Part shown: piece by piece, positions 6,244 to 14,540 of the stretch
Position numbering within the stretch: position 1 is the first letter of the stretch
How the letters are laid out: each line of letters starts with the position of its first letter
Assembly (NCBI GenBank): GCA_015485385.1
Contig: WFTS01000056.1
Coordinates: 1 to 32,047 of the forward strand
Direction: 5' to 3'
DNA from: Kordiimonadales bacterium
GTDB taxonomy: Bacteria; Pseudomonadota; Alphaproteobacteria; Sphingomonadales; Kordiimonadaceae
DNA length: 32,047 nt
The notes under the pieces: generated by a model
What the model was told of the DNA's origin: nothing
The model's database searches: none
Seen by the model: the letters and a program-made list of their open reading frames with translations, nothing else
Program-made: the position numbers and the translations under genes

Positions 6244-9074
6244 ACGGGTTCGATCTGACGTCCGGCGGCATTATCCTCAGCTGCACCGTGCGCTTTTTGC
6301 CATGCCGACTTATGGGTCGCTGGTGTTACTTCAACCGCCGTTACCTTATATTCAGGGCAACTTGTCGCCCAGTCAGACAGTTCGGTTGTCACCACATTGG
6401 CGCCCGTTTCAGGGTGGTGAAATGTGGTATAAACCACGCCCGGCGTCATACGGTCTGACACCAAGGCCGCCAGCGTTGTCTCCCCCTTGCGTGACCTGAG
6501 CGATACCCAGTCCCCGTCACTGACACCGCGCATCTGGGCATCAGACGGATGAATTTCCAGCACATCCTGTTCCATCCACATGTTATTCTCAGTCCGCCTG
6601 GTTTGCGCGCCAACATTATATTGGCTGAGGATACGGCCCGTGGTTAAAATCAGCGGGAACTTCCGGTTGGTTTTTTCTTCTGTTGGTACATATTCGGTGA
6701 CCACAAACAAGCCCTTGCCGCGCACAAAGCCGTCCACATGCATGATGGTAGTGCCGTCTGGCGCGCTGTCGTTACAAGGCCACTGAAGGCTTTCGCCCTT
6801 ATCCATACGGTCAAAGGAAACGCCTTTGAAAGTGGGCGTAAGCGCGGCGATTTCGTCCATAATTTCAGACGCATCCTCATAGTGCATAGGATAGCCCACC
6901 GCAGCCGATAGTGCCGCTGTAACCTGCCATTCTTCCATGCCGGTTTTAGACTTCATTGCAGGACGCACCCGGCCCAAACGCCGTTCGGCATTGATAAATG
7001 TGCCGTCTTTCTCCAAAAAGCTGGTGCCCGGCAAAAACACATGGGCAAAGCGTGCGGTTTCATTCAGGAACAAATCCTGCACAATCACACAGTCCATGGC
7101 CCCAAGGGCGGCTTCTACATGGGCGGTATCCGGGTCGCTTTGGGCAACATCCTCGCCTTGCACATAAATAGCTTTAAAACTGCCCACGCAGGCTTGGTCG
7201 AACATATTGGGGATGCGCAGCCCCGGCTCTCCGTCCAGCGGCACGCCCCATGCGGCTTCAAAACTGGCACGCACGCTGTCGTCGGCAACGGACCGGTAAC
7301 CAGAGAATTCATGCGGGAACGAGCCCATATCGCACGAGCCCTGCACATTATTCTGACCCCGCAATGGGCTAAGCCCTACGCCCGAACGGCCCATATTGCC
7401 GGTTAACATCGTAAGGTTTGCCATCGCCATCACAGTGGTTGAGCCTTGGCTGTGTTCAGTCACCCCAAGCCCATAATAAATGGCGGCATTTTTCGCCCCA
7501 GCATAAAGCCTTGCCGCGCCGCGTATCGCCTCGGCGCTAAGGCCCGCCAGCTTGGCAACGGTTTCAGGGCTGTTCACCGGATCAAGAATGAAGGCCTTCC
7601 AATCCTCGAACGCGTCCCCTTCGCAGCGCGCACTGATAAAGGCATCATCCGTCAGGCCTTCGTCCACAATCACATGCGCCAGCGCATTTATCACCGCAAC
7701 ATTGGTGCCGGGCTGCAACGGCAAGTGATAGGTGGCTTCGATATGAGGGCTACGCACCAGATCAATTTTTCTGGGGTCCAGTACGATCAACCCTGCCCCC
7801 TCGCGCAAACGCTTTTTCATCTGGGACGCAAAGACAGGATGCGCGTCTGTGGGGTTGGCCCCGATCACCATAATCACATCAGCATCTGCCACGCTGTCAA
7901 AATCCTGCGTCCCCGCCGAGGTGCCAAAGGTACGGTTCAAGCCGTAACCGGTTGGCGAATGGCACACCCGCGCGCAGGTATCCACATTATTGTTGCCAAA
8001 CCCCGCCCGGATCATTTTCTGTACCAGCCACACTTCTTCAATGGTGCAGCGCGACGAGGTAATGCCGCCAATAGATTTCACCCCGTATTTTGCCTGAGTG
8101 GCTTTCAGCCGGTCTGCGGCGAAACGGATAGCCCTATCCCACGGCACTTCACGCCAAGGTTCAGAAATACTGTCACGGATCATTGGTTTGGTTATGCGGT
8201 CCTTGTGGTTGGCATAGCCAAACGCAAACCGGCCCTTCACGCAGCTGTGACCGTGGTTGGCCTTGCCGTCTTTGGACGGTATCATGCGCACCAATTGGTC
8301 GCCTTTCAGCTCTGCCCTGAAGCTGCATCCCACACCGCAGTAGGCGCAGGTTGTCTCAACAGCCCGGTCGGGCAAGCCGTGTTCTATAATGCTGGTCTCG
8401 GTTAAGGTTGCGGTTGGGCACGCCGCCACACACGCGCCGCACGACACACATTCGCTGGAAAAGAAATCCTCGGTCCCCAATGCCACACGCGAGCCAAACC
8501 CCCGGCCTTCAACAGTAAGCGCCAGCGTGCCTTGCACTTCGTCACACGCGCGCACACAGCGCGAACACACAATGCATTTGGATGGATCATAGGTGAAATA
8601 GGGCGTGCTTTCATCCTTGCCTAAATCCAGATGGTTTTCGCCGCCCGTACCGTAGCGCACACCGCGCAAGCCCACAGCCCCCGCCATATCTTGCAGTTCG
8701 CAATCCCCATTTGTGGGGCACGTCAAGCAGTCCAGCGGATGGTCTGAAATATACAGTTCCATCACCCCACGCCTAAGTTTGGCGAGGCGCGGTGTTTGAG
8801 TTTTCACCACCATGCCCTCTTGTACCAGTGCAGTGCAACTAGACGGCGTGCCTTTTTGGCCTTCAATTTCCACCAAGCACAAACGGCAAGACCCAAACGC
8901 CTTCACGCTGTCGGTTGCGCATAATTTGGGGATACTGATGCCAGCGTGCTTGGCCGCGCGCAAAACAGATGTGCCGTCTGGCACCCGCACAGAAACACCG
9001 TCAATCTCAAGGGCTACATCGTCCCGCGATTTCACCGCAGGCGTCCCAAAATCAATGTCTTTAAGGTGGGTCAT
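6240..9074 (-). CDS. fdsA: NAD-dependent formate dehydrogenase, molybdenum catalytic (alpha) subunit
   Basis: A 944-residue catalytic subunit that oxidises formate to CO2 at a Mo-bis-MGD centre and passes electrons through Fe-S clusters to FdsB. Visible ligands, in order, are a [2Fe-2S] domain (Cys52, Cys63, Cys66, Cys80), a His-Cys3 [4Fe-4S] site (His112, Cys116, Cys119, Cys125) and two ferredoxin-type [4Fe-4S] sites (Cys167/170/173/177 and Cys209/212/215/219). The [4Fe-4S] of the Mo domain follows (Cys243, Cys246, Cys250, Cys278). The active-site residue is an ordinary Cys371 in CARVCHSPT, with no in-frame TGA, so this is not a selenoprotein. The length and the NuoG-like N-terminal extension match Fds-type cytoplasmic enzymes. 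ATGA overlaps join it to fdsB upstream and fdhD downstream. Confidence 0.96.
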   Translation of the reverse strand: MTHLKDIDFGTPAVKSRDDVALEIDGVSVRVPDGTSVLRAAKHAGISIPKLCATDSVKAFGSCRLCLVEIEGQKGTPSSCTALVQEGMVVKTQTPRLAKLRRGVMELYISDHPLDCLTCPTNGDCELQDMAGAVGLRGVRYGTGGENHLDLGKDESTPYFTYDPSKCIVCSRCVRACDEVQGTLALTVEGRGFGSRVALGTEDFFSSECVSCGACVAACPTATLTETSIIEHGLPDRAVETTCAYCGVGCSFRAELKGDQLVRMIPSKDGKANHGHSCVKGRFAFGYANHKDRITKPMIRDSISEPWREVPWDRAIRFAADRLKATQAKYGVKSIGGITSSRCTIEEVWLVQKMIRAGFGNNNVDTCARVCHSPTGYGLNRTFGTSAGTQDFDSVADADVIMVIGANPTDAHPVFASQMKKRLREGAGLIVLDPRKIDLVRSPHIEATYHLPLQPGTNVAVINALAHVIVDEGLTDDAFISARCEGDAFEDWKAFILDPVNSPETVAKLAGLSAEAIRGAARLYAGAKNAAIYYGLGVTEHSQGSTTVMAMANLTMLTGNMGRSGVGLSPLRGQNNVQGSCDMGSFPHEFSGYRSVADDSVRASFEAAWGVPLDGEPGLRIPNMFDQACVGSFKAIYVQGEDVAQSDPDTAHVEAALGAMDCVIVQDLFLNETARFAHVFLPGTSFLEKDGTFINAERRLGRVRPAMKSKTGMEEWQVTAALSAAVGYPMHYEDASEIMDEIAALTPTFKGVSFDRMDKGESLQWPCNDSAPDGTTIMHVDGFVRGKGLFVVTEYVPTEEKTNRKFPLILTTGRILSQYNVGAQTRRTENNMWMEQDVLEIHPSDAQMRGVSDGDWVSLRSRKGETTLAALVSDRMTPGVVYTTFHHPETGANVVTTELSDWATSCPEYKVTAVEVTPATHKSAWQKAHGAAEDNAAGRQIEPV

Positions 9075-10660
9075 TTGTTTTTCTCACCAGTAAAATCTGT
9101 CCTACCAGTCAAATCTGTCTCACCCGTAAAATCTTCTGGGAAATACTGGATGGCGCTTTTTACCGGCACCGGGGTCATGCCGCCCATTGCGCACAAAGAG
9201 CCATCTTCCATGACCTCACAAAGATCGGCAACCAGATCAAGAGTGCCTGCAACATCCCCACCGTTTTGTCTTTTGGCAATGATGCTCGCCATCAGCTCGC
9301 CCCCGCGCACCGACCCTATCCGGCACGGGGTGCATTTCCCGCAACTTTCGTGGGCGCAGAAATCAAAGGCATATTTGGCTTGGGCCGCCAAATCAACGCT
9401 GTCGTCAAACACTGTAATCCCGCCGTGGCCGACGCCTGCACCTATTTGGGCAAAAGCTTCATAATCAAGCGGAATGTCCAGTTCGCTTAGGGGCAGATAG
9501 GCCCCAAGTGGCCCGCCCACCTGCACGGCCCGCACCTGTTGCCCTGTGCGCGTTCCGCCACCGATCCTATTGACCAAATCACCAAGTTCCAGCCCAAAAG
9601 GGGCTTCGAACAGCCCACCATATTTGATGTTGCCAGCCAGTTGAAACGGCATTGTGCCAGTGGATTTTCCCACGCCGAAATCCCGGTACCATGCACCGCC
9701 ATTTGCTAAAACACTTGGCACCGTACACAGTGAAATCACATTATGAACCAAGGTTGGTTTGCCGTCCAAGCCTTCAAGCGCAGGCAAGGGGGGCTTGGCG
9801 CGCACTTGGCCGCGCTTGCCCTCAAGGCTTTCCAAAAGCGCGGTTTCCTCGCCGCAAATATAGGCCCCAGCCCCCATAAACACGTCAATATCAAAGGCTT
9901 TGCCTGTCCCTCCAACTGATGCACCCAAAAGCCCGTCAGCCCTTGCGCTAGCCAAAGCAGCGGTAAGGATATGCTCTGCCACAGGATATTCTGAACGCAG
10001 ATAAATAAAGCCTTTGCTTGCCCCCACCGCTAGACCAGCGATCACCATGCCTTCTATCAAAAGGAAGGGATCACCTTCCATGATCATGCGGTCAGCGAAG
10101 GTTCCGCTGTCGCCTTCATCGGCATTGCAAACGATATATTTTTGATCGGCCTTCGCCTTACGCACGGCGTTCCATTTTATGCCAGCGGGAAAGGCTGCCC
10201 CGCCCCTGCCCCTTAACCCTGATGTGGTAATTTCCTCCACAATTGTTTTGGGGCTCATTTTCTGTGCAGCACCGAACCCCGTCATGCCGCCGTGGATTTT
10301 ATAATCCTCCAACGAAAGCGGATCCGTGATCCCGCAACGGGAAAAAATCATCCGGGTTTGCGCCTTGAGGAAATCAATATCGCCGACCGCGCCGAGCGCC
10401 GCGGGGTGATCGTCAGAGAAATTTCCGTCCAAAAGCGGTGCGATCATTTCAGGAGAAACAGGACCAAAAGCACGGCGTCCACCGACAGCATTTTCATCCT
10501 CAATTTCCAGCATGGGTTCAAGCCAAAACAGGCCCCGAGAACCGGTTCGAACCAGTGTCACACTGTGTCCCATTTTAGCTGTCACTCGCGAAATTTCGTC
10601 AGCCACAGCGTCTGCGCCTACGGCAACAGCGGCACTATCAAGGGGCAAGAAAAGCTTCAT
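9071..10660 (-). CDS. fdsB: Formate dehydrogenase NADH-binding flavoprotein (beta) subunit, NuoF-like
   Basis: A 529-residue subunit carrying FMN, the NAD-binding site and one [4Fe-4S] cluster; it receives electrons from FdsA and reduces NAD+. Residues 1 to about 100 form a thioredoxin-like segment. The NuoF core begins near residue 110, with GLRGRGGAAFPAGIKW at about 148-163 (FMN/NAD site), NADEGDSGTFADR at 179-191 and GEETALLESLEGKRG at 270-284. The cluster ligands are ESCGKCTPCRIG (Cys440, Cys443, Cys446) and Cys490. The C terminus ends in three six-residue repeats (DFTGET, DLTGRT, DFTGEK; about 510-527), an extra tail not expected in the family. It overlaps fdsG and fdsA by ATGA. Confidence 0.96.
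   Translation of the reverse strand: MKLFLPLDSAAVAVGADAVADEISRVTAKMGHSVTLVRTGSRGLFWLEPMLEIEDENAVGGRRAFGPVSPEMIAPLLDGNFSDDHPAALGAVGDIDFLKAQTRMIFSRCGITDPLSLEDYKIHGGMTGFGAAQKMSPKTIVEEITTSGLRGRGGAAFPAGIKWNAVRKAKADQKYIVCNADEGDSGTFADRMIMEGDPFLLIEGMVIAGLAVGASKGFIYLRSEYPVAEHILTAALASARADGLLGASVGGTGKAFDIDVFMGAGAYICGEETALLESLEGKRGQVRAKPPLPALEGLDGKPTLVHNVISLCTVPSVLANGGAWYRDFGVGKSTGTMPFQLAGNIKYGGLFEAPFGLELGDLVNRIGGGTRTGQQVRAVQVGGPLGAYLPLSELDIPLDYEAFAQIGAGVGHGGITVFDDSVDLAAQAKYAFDFCAHESCGKCTPCRIGSVRGGELMASIIAKRQNGGDVAGTLDLVADLCEVMEDGSLCAMGGMTPVPVKSAIQYFPEDFTGETDLTGRTDFTGEKNK
9084..9137 (-). repeat. Three 18-bp tandem units at the 3' end of fdsB
   Basis: Units at 9084-9101, 9102-9119 and 9120-9137 are near-identical (plus-strand pattern YYACCMGTMAAATCTKYY). 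They encode the hexapeptide repeats at the FdsB C terminus, directly before the ATGA junction with fdsA. Being in frame, they extend the tail without affecting the [4Fe-4S] ligands. Confidence 0.8.
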
Positions 10661-11133
10661 CCTTCAGCCCCATTCTCTAACGCTTTGATTTCTCTGGTGA
10701 AATCTTCAGAGTTTAAGCGGCCACGCGGAACACCGTCTAGCATAGCAGCGGGGCCGGATGCGCATAAACCAAGGCAATAAACCGGCTCAAGGGTGATACG
10801 CCCTGTCACACTTGTGTCACACCCGGAAAACGGCCCACCGAAGCCAAGGGCAGAGCGTATTTTTTCTGTCAAATCACGCGCACCAACGGCCTGACAGGCC
10901 TCTGCCTGACAGATTTTAATCACATGATGCCCAGCCGGAGACCTGCGGAAATCCTCATAAAAACTTATGACACCCTTAATTTCAGCCTTGCTGAGATTAA
11001 ACACATCCGCGATCACGGGAACAGCGACGGCATCAATATAGCCATATGTATTTTGCACCGCATGTAGCGCTTTCAGTAGCCCGCCGGTGTCACACACGAA
11101 GGGTTTTATCAGCGCTGCTATGGACGTTTGCAT
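10657..11133 (-). CDS. fdsG: Formate dehydrogenase gamma subunit, NuoE-like [2Fe-2S] protein
   Basis: A 158-residue thioredoxin-like ferredoxin subunit of the cytoplasmic NAD-dependent formate dehydrogenase. An N-terminal helical part (LLKALHAVQNTYGYID, VADVFNLSKAEIKGVISFYEDFR in outline) is typical of NuoE. The [2Fe-2S] ligands are Cys75 and Cys80 (ICQAEACQA) and Cys120 and Cys124 (PVYCLGLCASGP). The start at 11133 (MQTSIA) is chosen because GGGGAA precedes it at about six bases; a start at 11193 would add 20 residues without similar support. It is the first gene of the fdsG-fdsB-fdsA-fdhD operon, and its stop overlaps the fdsB start (ATGA). Confidence 0.94.
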   Translation of the reverse strand: MQTSIAALIKPFVCDTGGLLKALHAVQNTYGYIDAVAVPVIADVFNLSKAEIKGVISFYEDFRRSPAGHHVIKICQAEACQAVGARDLTEKIRSALGFGGPFSGCDTSVTGRITLEPVYCLGLCASGPAAMLDGVPRGRLNSEDFTREIKALENGAEG

Positions 11134-11246
11134 CAAAGTTCCCCACTGGCGTACATCAGGCCCAAGCCTTGCTGGCCGCGCCTCTCCAAGCAATTTGCCT
11201 GTTCACGGAAGGAAGATCAAATGCTTTCTTTGGGTGTGTGCAACCA

Positions 11247-11274
11247 TGTGACAAAAACCGCGATTATTGTGACA
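11247..11274. promoter_or_regulatory. Pair of TGTGACA direct repeats upstream of the fds operon
   Basis: TGTGACA occurs at 11247-11253 and again at 11268-11274, exactly 21 bp apart, about two helical turns. The second copy runs into the last codons of the PAS-domain gene. The pair lies about 115-140 bases upstream of the fdsG start, so it could be a binding site for a regulator of the formate dehydrogenase operon. The role is inferred from position and spacing only. Confidence 0.35.
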
Positions 11275-12802
11275 TTTCGACCATTTCAGGGGCATCCTCA
11301 ACCGAAACATGAATACCCAATTCTTGCGCCATGGTTTTTAGGTCATAGTCCGGTAAATCAGCCGAGACAATTTGCACATCAAGCCCGCGCCAAGTGGTGA
11401 TTAATTTTCTCATCAAATCTTTGCCGTCAAAATGTTTCGCGAGTGTTTTCAAAAGCCCCGGAGGCAATTCAACATAGCCATGCTTTAAACATCCAAGAGC
11501 CTCGGGTGCCACCACCGCATCCCCAAACCGGTCGAGCCAGATTGGGTGGCCTTTTTTGGATAAGATATTCAGCATTTCCCAATAGAGCCCGCCCCGTTTC
11601 ACAGGGGGCATACCGCGCACTCTAAAGCCGACATCAGACGGACTAACCCTATATTGCAGAAGTATATTTTCCAGCTCAACCGCGAAAGCATTTTGGATCA
11701 TACTGGACCTGTTAAGCTCATAAAAATCTGGCTTTTGTTGATCGGGCGCGGGCTTTTTTGCGCGCAACCGGATCAGGTCTTTCAACTGCGCTAGATCATG
11801 CGAAATCGCCAAATCCGGGTGGTCTGCCATCACCAGAATTTCGTCCGGTTGCCGGATTTTACCTTCAAAATTCACTTTGCCCTGCTGCAACTGCGACAAA
11901 CAGGTGGTTGCCACATTATCGGTTACCGCCCGCGCGCTGGTTCGGTACTGATATTTCTTCAGGGCTTCTTCGATCAGGCGCCGGTTATGGTCGATACCGT
12001 CTATCACGGCCGAAAGTGTCGTCAGCCCTTGGTCTGCCTCAATTTCACCCAGAAAAACGCCCCGAGATTGCCCCAAAGCTTGCTTTAATTTTTCCGCAGG
12101 CATGTCGGTTTCGTCGATTTCAACATTCGCAGATCGCGCCGCCAAAGCACCCGGATCAAGGTTCAATTTTGCCGCCACCAATGCGATCTCACGCTCGAAG
12201 TCTGCTTCATCGAAATCGCCTTTGGTGATCAAACCATAGCTGGCTTCATCAAGCTTGCCGACCTGCCCGCCAATGGCTTTTGATTGCAGTTCGCGCTCGA
12301 TGTCATGACGGGCGGATTTTTTCTCAGCGTCAGACATATCCCCCGCGCTGCGCAGACCATCAACACTAACCATCGTCAGGCCCATACCCCCGTCGTAGGG
12401 CGAGTTTAAAAGCTCCTCCACAAAATTAAAAAAACTGTACATATCCGTTGGTGGCTGGGCGTTTTGATGGGTGTCTTGAGAAGGGTCATCGGCATTTCCG
12501 GGCTTGTAAAAATCAAGGCGGCGGCGACCATCTGGCTGCTCATTCAGCTTCATATCAAAGTTTACATAGCCGCCAGTTTTCACCCGGATCGGCACACGCG
12601 GAAAGATGATATTTTCAAAGATTTTGCTTTGACTTTCCATCAGCCGGTCCACACGACCATGGGCATCGGCGGGGAATAAAAAGCTTAAAGGCTGGCGGAA
12701 AAGATCAACATCTTTCCACCGCATGATCGCCTTGAAGCGATCGTCAGCCTTATCAATCAGGCTGTTTTTAACCAAATATAGGCTGAACTCAACCGTGTCC
12801 AC
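11264..12802 (-). CDS. PAS domain protein with degenerate GGDEF-like and EAL-like domains
   Basis: A 512-residue predicted soluble protein. Residues 1 to about 100 resemble a PAS domain (FKAIMRWKDVDLFRQPLSFLFPADAHGRVDRLM, then a strand pair ending RRRLDFY). Residues about 138-210 keep the outline of a GGDEF domain (LTMVSVDGL; the position of the GGDEF loop reads GKLDEASYGLI), so the catalytic signature is lost. Residues about 285-490 keep the outline of an EAL domain, with HPIWLDRFGDAV where active enzymes have LDDFG. The EAL motif itself is not seen. I infer a catalytically inactive sensor or effector descended from c-di-GMP enzymes. The GTG start is preceded by GAGG. It lies upstream of the fds operon on the same strand with a 130-base gap; a functional link is unproven. 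Confidence 0.6.
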   Translation of the reverse strand: MDTVEFSLYLVKNSLIDKADDRFKAIMRWKDVDLFRQPLSFLFPADAHGRVDRLMESQSKIFENIIFPRVPIRVKTGGYVNFDMKLNEQPDGRRRLDFYKPGNADDPSQDTHQNAQPPTDMYSFFNFVEELLNSPYDGGMGLTMVSVDGLRSAGDMSDAEKKSARHDIERELQSKAIGGQVGKLDEASYGLITKGDFDEADFEREIALVAAKLNLDPGALAARSANVEIDETDMPAEKLKQALGQSRGVFLGEIEADQGLTTLSAVIDGIDHNRRLIEEALKKYQYRTSARAVTDNVATTCLSQLQQGKVNFEGKIRQPDEILVMADHPDLAISHDLAQLKDLIRLRAKKPAPDQQKPDFYELNRSSMIQNAFAVELENILLQYRVSPSDVGFRVRGMPPVKRGGLYWEMLNILSKKGHPIWLDRFGDAVVAPEALGCLKHGYVELPPGLLKTLAKHFDGKDLMRKLITTWRGLDVQIVSADLPDYDLKTMAQELGIHVSVEDAPEMVEMSQ

Positions 12803-12919
12803 CGCTGCCTCTGACGCTGTTTAACTGGATTACAAACCAGACAAACCAGTAGCACGCCCCCCTTTAAGGCTTGGTAAAATATTGCTTAAAATTTAAGGGA
12901 TTATTCTAAAGCCTTAGGA

Positions 12920-14338
12920 TTATTCCTTCGCTAAATCTGCGCGGATTTTTTTGGCGATCACCTCTACTGCCGCCATCACTTCGGCTTTGTCCAGCGTCAG
13001 GACTTCGCGGTTTTTCATCAGGATTTTGCCGTCTACGACGCTGGTGACAACGTCGCTACTGTTGGCGGCATACACTAGGTGAGAAACGATGTCATAAAGC
13101 GGCGTCAAGCGCGGTTTGTCTAAGGCGACTTGGATGAAATCGGCTTTCATGCCCACCTCCAGCGAGCCTATATCCGCCGGAAACCCCGCAGCCAATGCCC
13201 CGCCTTTTGTTGCCATATCAAGGGCTTCGATAGCAGGAACAACTGTTGGATCGCCCGATATACCTTTATGCAACAAGGCCGCGAAACGCATCTCGGGCCA
13301 CATGTCGAGATCATTGTTAGACGCCGCACCGTCGGTCCCAATACCAACCTTTACCCCCGCCTTGAGCATGGCCGGAATAGGTGCAACACCAGCGCCGGTT
13401 TTCATGTTGGATGTGGGGTTATGAATGGCCCCAACCTTAGAGGCCGCGAGCTTTTGAATGTCGCTTTCAGACGGCCACACCATATGAGCAGCGATGGTTG
13501 TCGTATCCAACATGCCAGCGGTTTCAAGGTGTTCAACCGGAGTAACACCATACTGGTCCTTGATGGTTTTTATCTCTGCGCGGTCTTCTGCCACATGAAT
13601 TGAAACCGGCACGTCTAGGTCTTTTGCTGTTGCAAACGCTTGCGCCAAATGCTCAGGCGACACGGTATAGGGCGCATGGGGGGCCAAGGCCGGTGTAATG
13701 CGCGGATGCTTGCCTTTCCAGCGTTTGGCAAAATCAACACCCGCAGCAAAGCTATCGTCCCAGCCTTTAAAACCGGGGCTTGGGAAATCAATCATCGGGG
13801 TGCTGATGGTGGCGCGCAGACCGCACTGGTCCACCACACCCGCGATCACATCCGGGTAGAAATACATATCAACAAAACTGGTTGTGCCGCTTTCGATCAT
13901 CTCATAGCAGGCCAGCGCCGTGCCAGCCTTGATCAGCGCCTCATCCACATAAGCCCCTTCCATCGGAAAGATATAATTCCTCAGCCATTCCATCAGCGGC
14001 AAATCATCCGCCATGCCGCGAAACAAAACCATTGCAGAATGGGTATGTCCGTTCACGAACCCCGGCATCACTGCGCGGTTCTCACCTGAAATGATCTCAG
14101 ATGCCTGATACGCTGCAAGAATATCTGCCTTATCACCAATGGCAATGATCACGCCGTCTTTCACCGCAAGCGCGCCGTCCTTCAGCACATCTTTCGCACC
14201 GTTCATAGTGACAATATAAGCCCCTGAAACAATCAGGTCGGCATCGTGTTTTTTCATTCTGCTAGTATCCTCGGCTAATAAGCTTGTGGTGCTCATAAAG
14301 GAAAACACCGCGACAGCGGCAAGCTTTAAGACATTCAT
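12920..14338 (-). CDS. Amidohydrolase of the SAH/MTA (5'-deoxyadenosine) deaminase type, probably exported
   Basis: A 472-residue metal-dependent hydrolase of the amidohydrolase superfamily. The metal and catalytic residues of adenosine-type deaminases are visible: His98 and His100 (VNGHTH), His248 (SIHVAED), His285 (IAAHMVW) and Asp336 in GTDGAASNNDLDMW, a run typical of MtaD/SAH deaminases. Substrate could be S-adenosylhomocysteine, 5'-methylthioadenosine or a related compound. The start at 14338 gives MNVLKLAAVAVFSFMSTTSLLAED, a convincing signal peptide, with AGGGGA about ten bases upstream. A start at 14257 (MKKHDADLIV) would give a cytoplasmic protein typical of the family but has a poor ribosome binding site. 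A start at 14401 would add an N-terminal stretch of no known type. Export would be unusual for this family. Confidence 0.85.
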   Translation of the reverse strand: MNVLKLAAVAVFSFMSTTSLLAEDTSRMKKHDADLIVSGAYIVTMNGAKDVLKDGALAVKDGVIIAIGDKADILAAYQASEIISGENRAVMPGFVNGHTHSAMVLFRGMADDLPLMEWLRNYIFPMEGAYVDEALIKAGTALACYEMIESGTTSFVDMYFYPDVIAGVVDQCGLRATISTPMIDFPSPGFKGWDDSFAAGVDFAKRWKGKHPRITPALAPHAPYTVSPEHLAQAFATAKDLDVPVSIHVAEDRAEIKTIKDQYGVTPVEHLETAGMLDTTTIAAHMVWPSESDIQKLAASKVGAIHNPTSNMKTGAGVAPIPAMLKAGVKVGIGTDGAASNNDLDMWPEMRFAALLHKGISGDPTVVPAIEALDMATKGGALAAGFPADIGSLEVGMKADFIQVALDKPRLTPLYDIVSHLVYAANSSDVVTSVVDGKILMKNREVLTLDKAEVMAAVEVIAKKIRADLAKE

Positions 14339-14507
14339 GTTGGATGTGTCCCCTATAGTGAAGCCGCGAACTATACGGCCATATGCAACCAATATCGGCA
14401 CAGACTGTCACACAGGCAACCGTGCTTTGTCGATCAAGAAGTATCCCTAATGCGTGAAATAAAGCAACAGCCTGACCAAGCAGATACCCTCAAACCTGGT
14501 GTATTTA

Positions 14508-14513
14508 TTGACA
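14508..14513 (+). promoter_or_regulatory. Candidate -35 element of the BASS transporter gene
   Basis: A consensus TTGACA lies 28 bases upstream of the TTG at 14541. Downstream, TTCATA at 14533-14538 is a weak candidate -10 at 19-bp spacing. If it is used, transcription would start very near or inside the annotated start. Confidence 0.3.
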
Positions 14514-14540
14514 GGCTAATATTTCCCTCTAGTTCATAAA

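Noticed and set aside
7446-8405. Long plus-strand open frame (319 codons) antisense to fdsA
   Set aside because: The opposite strand encodes a fully conserved formate dehydrogenase with all Fe-S ligands; the antisense frame has no recognisable domain and is an effect of codon use in the real gene.
8992-9464. Plus-strand open frame spanning the fdsB/fdsA junction
   Set aside because: It is antisense to two conserved, translationally coupled genes, has no domain similarity, and its VKSVLPVKSV repeats are the reverse reading of the 18-bp fdsB repeats.
12865-12916. Inverted repeat TAAGGCTT / AAGCCTTA after the amidohydrolase gene
   Set aside because: The 8-bp arms are 36 bases apart with an AT-rich loop and no T tract; this is too weak to call.
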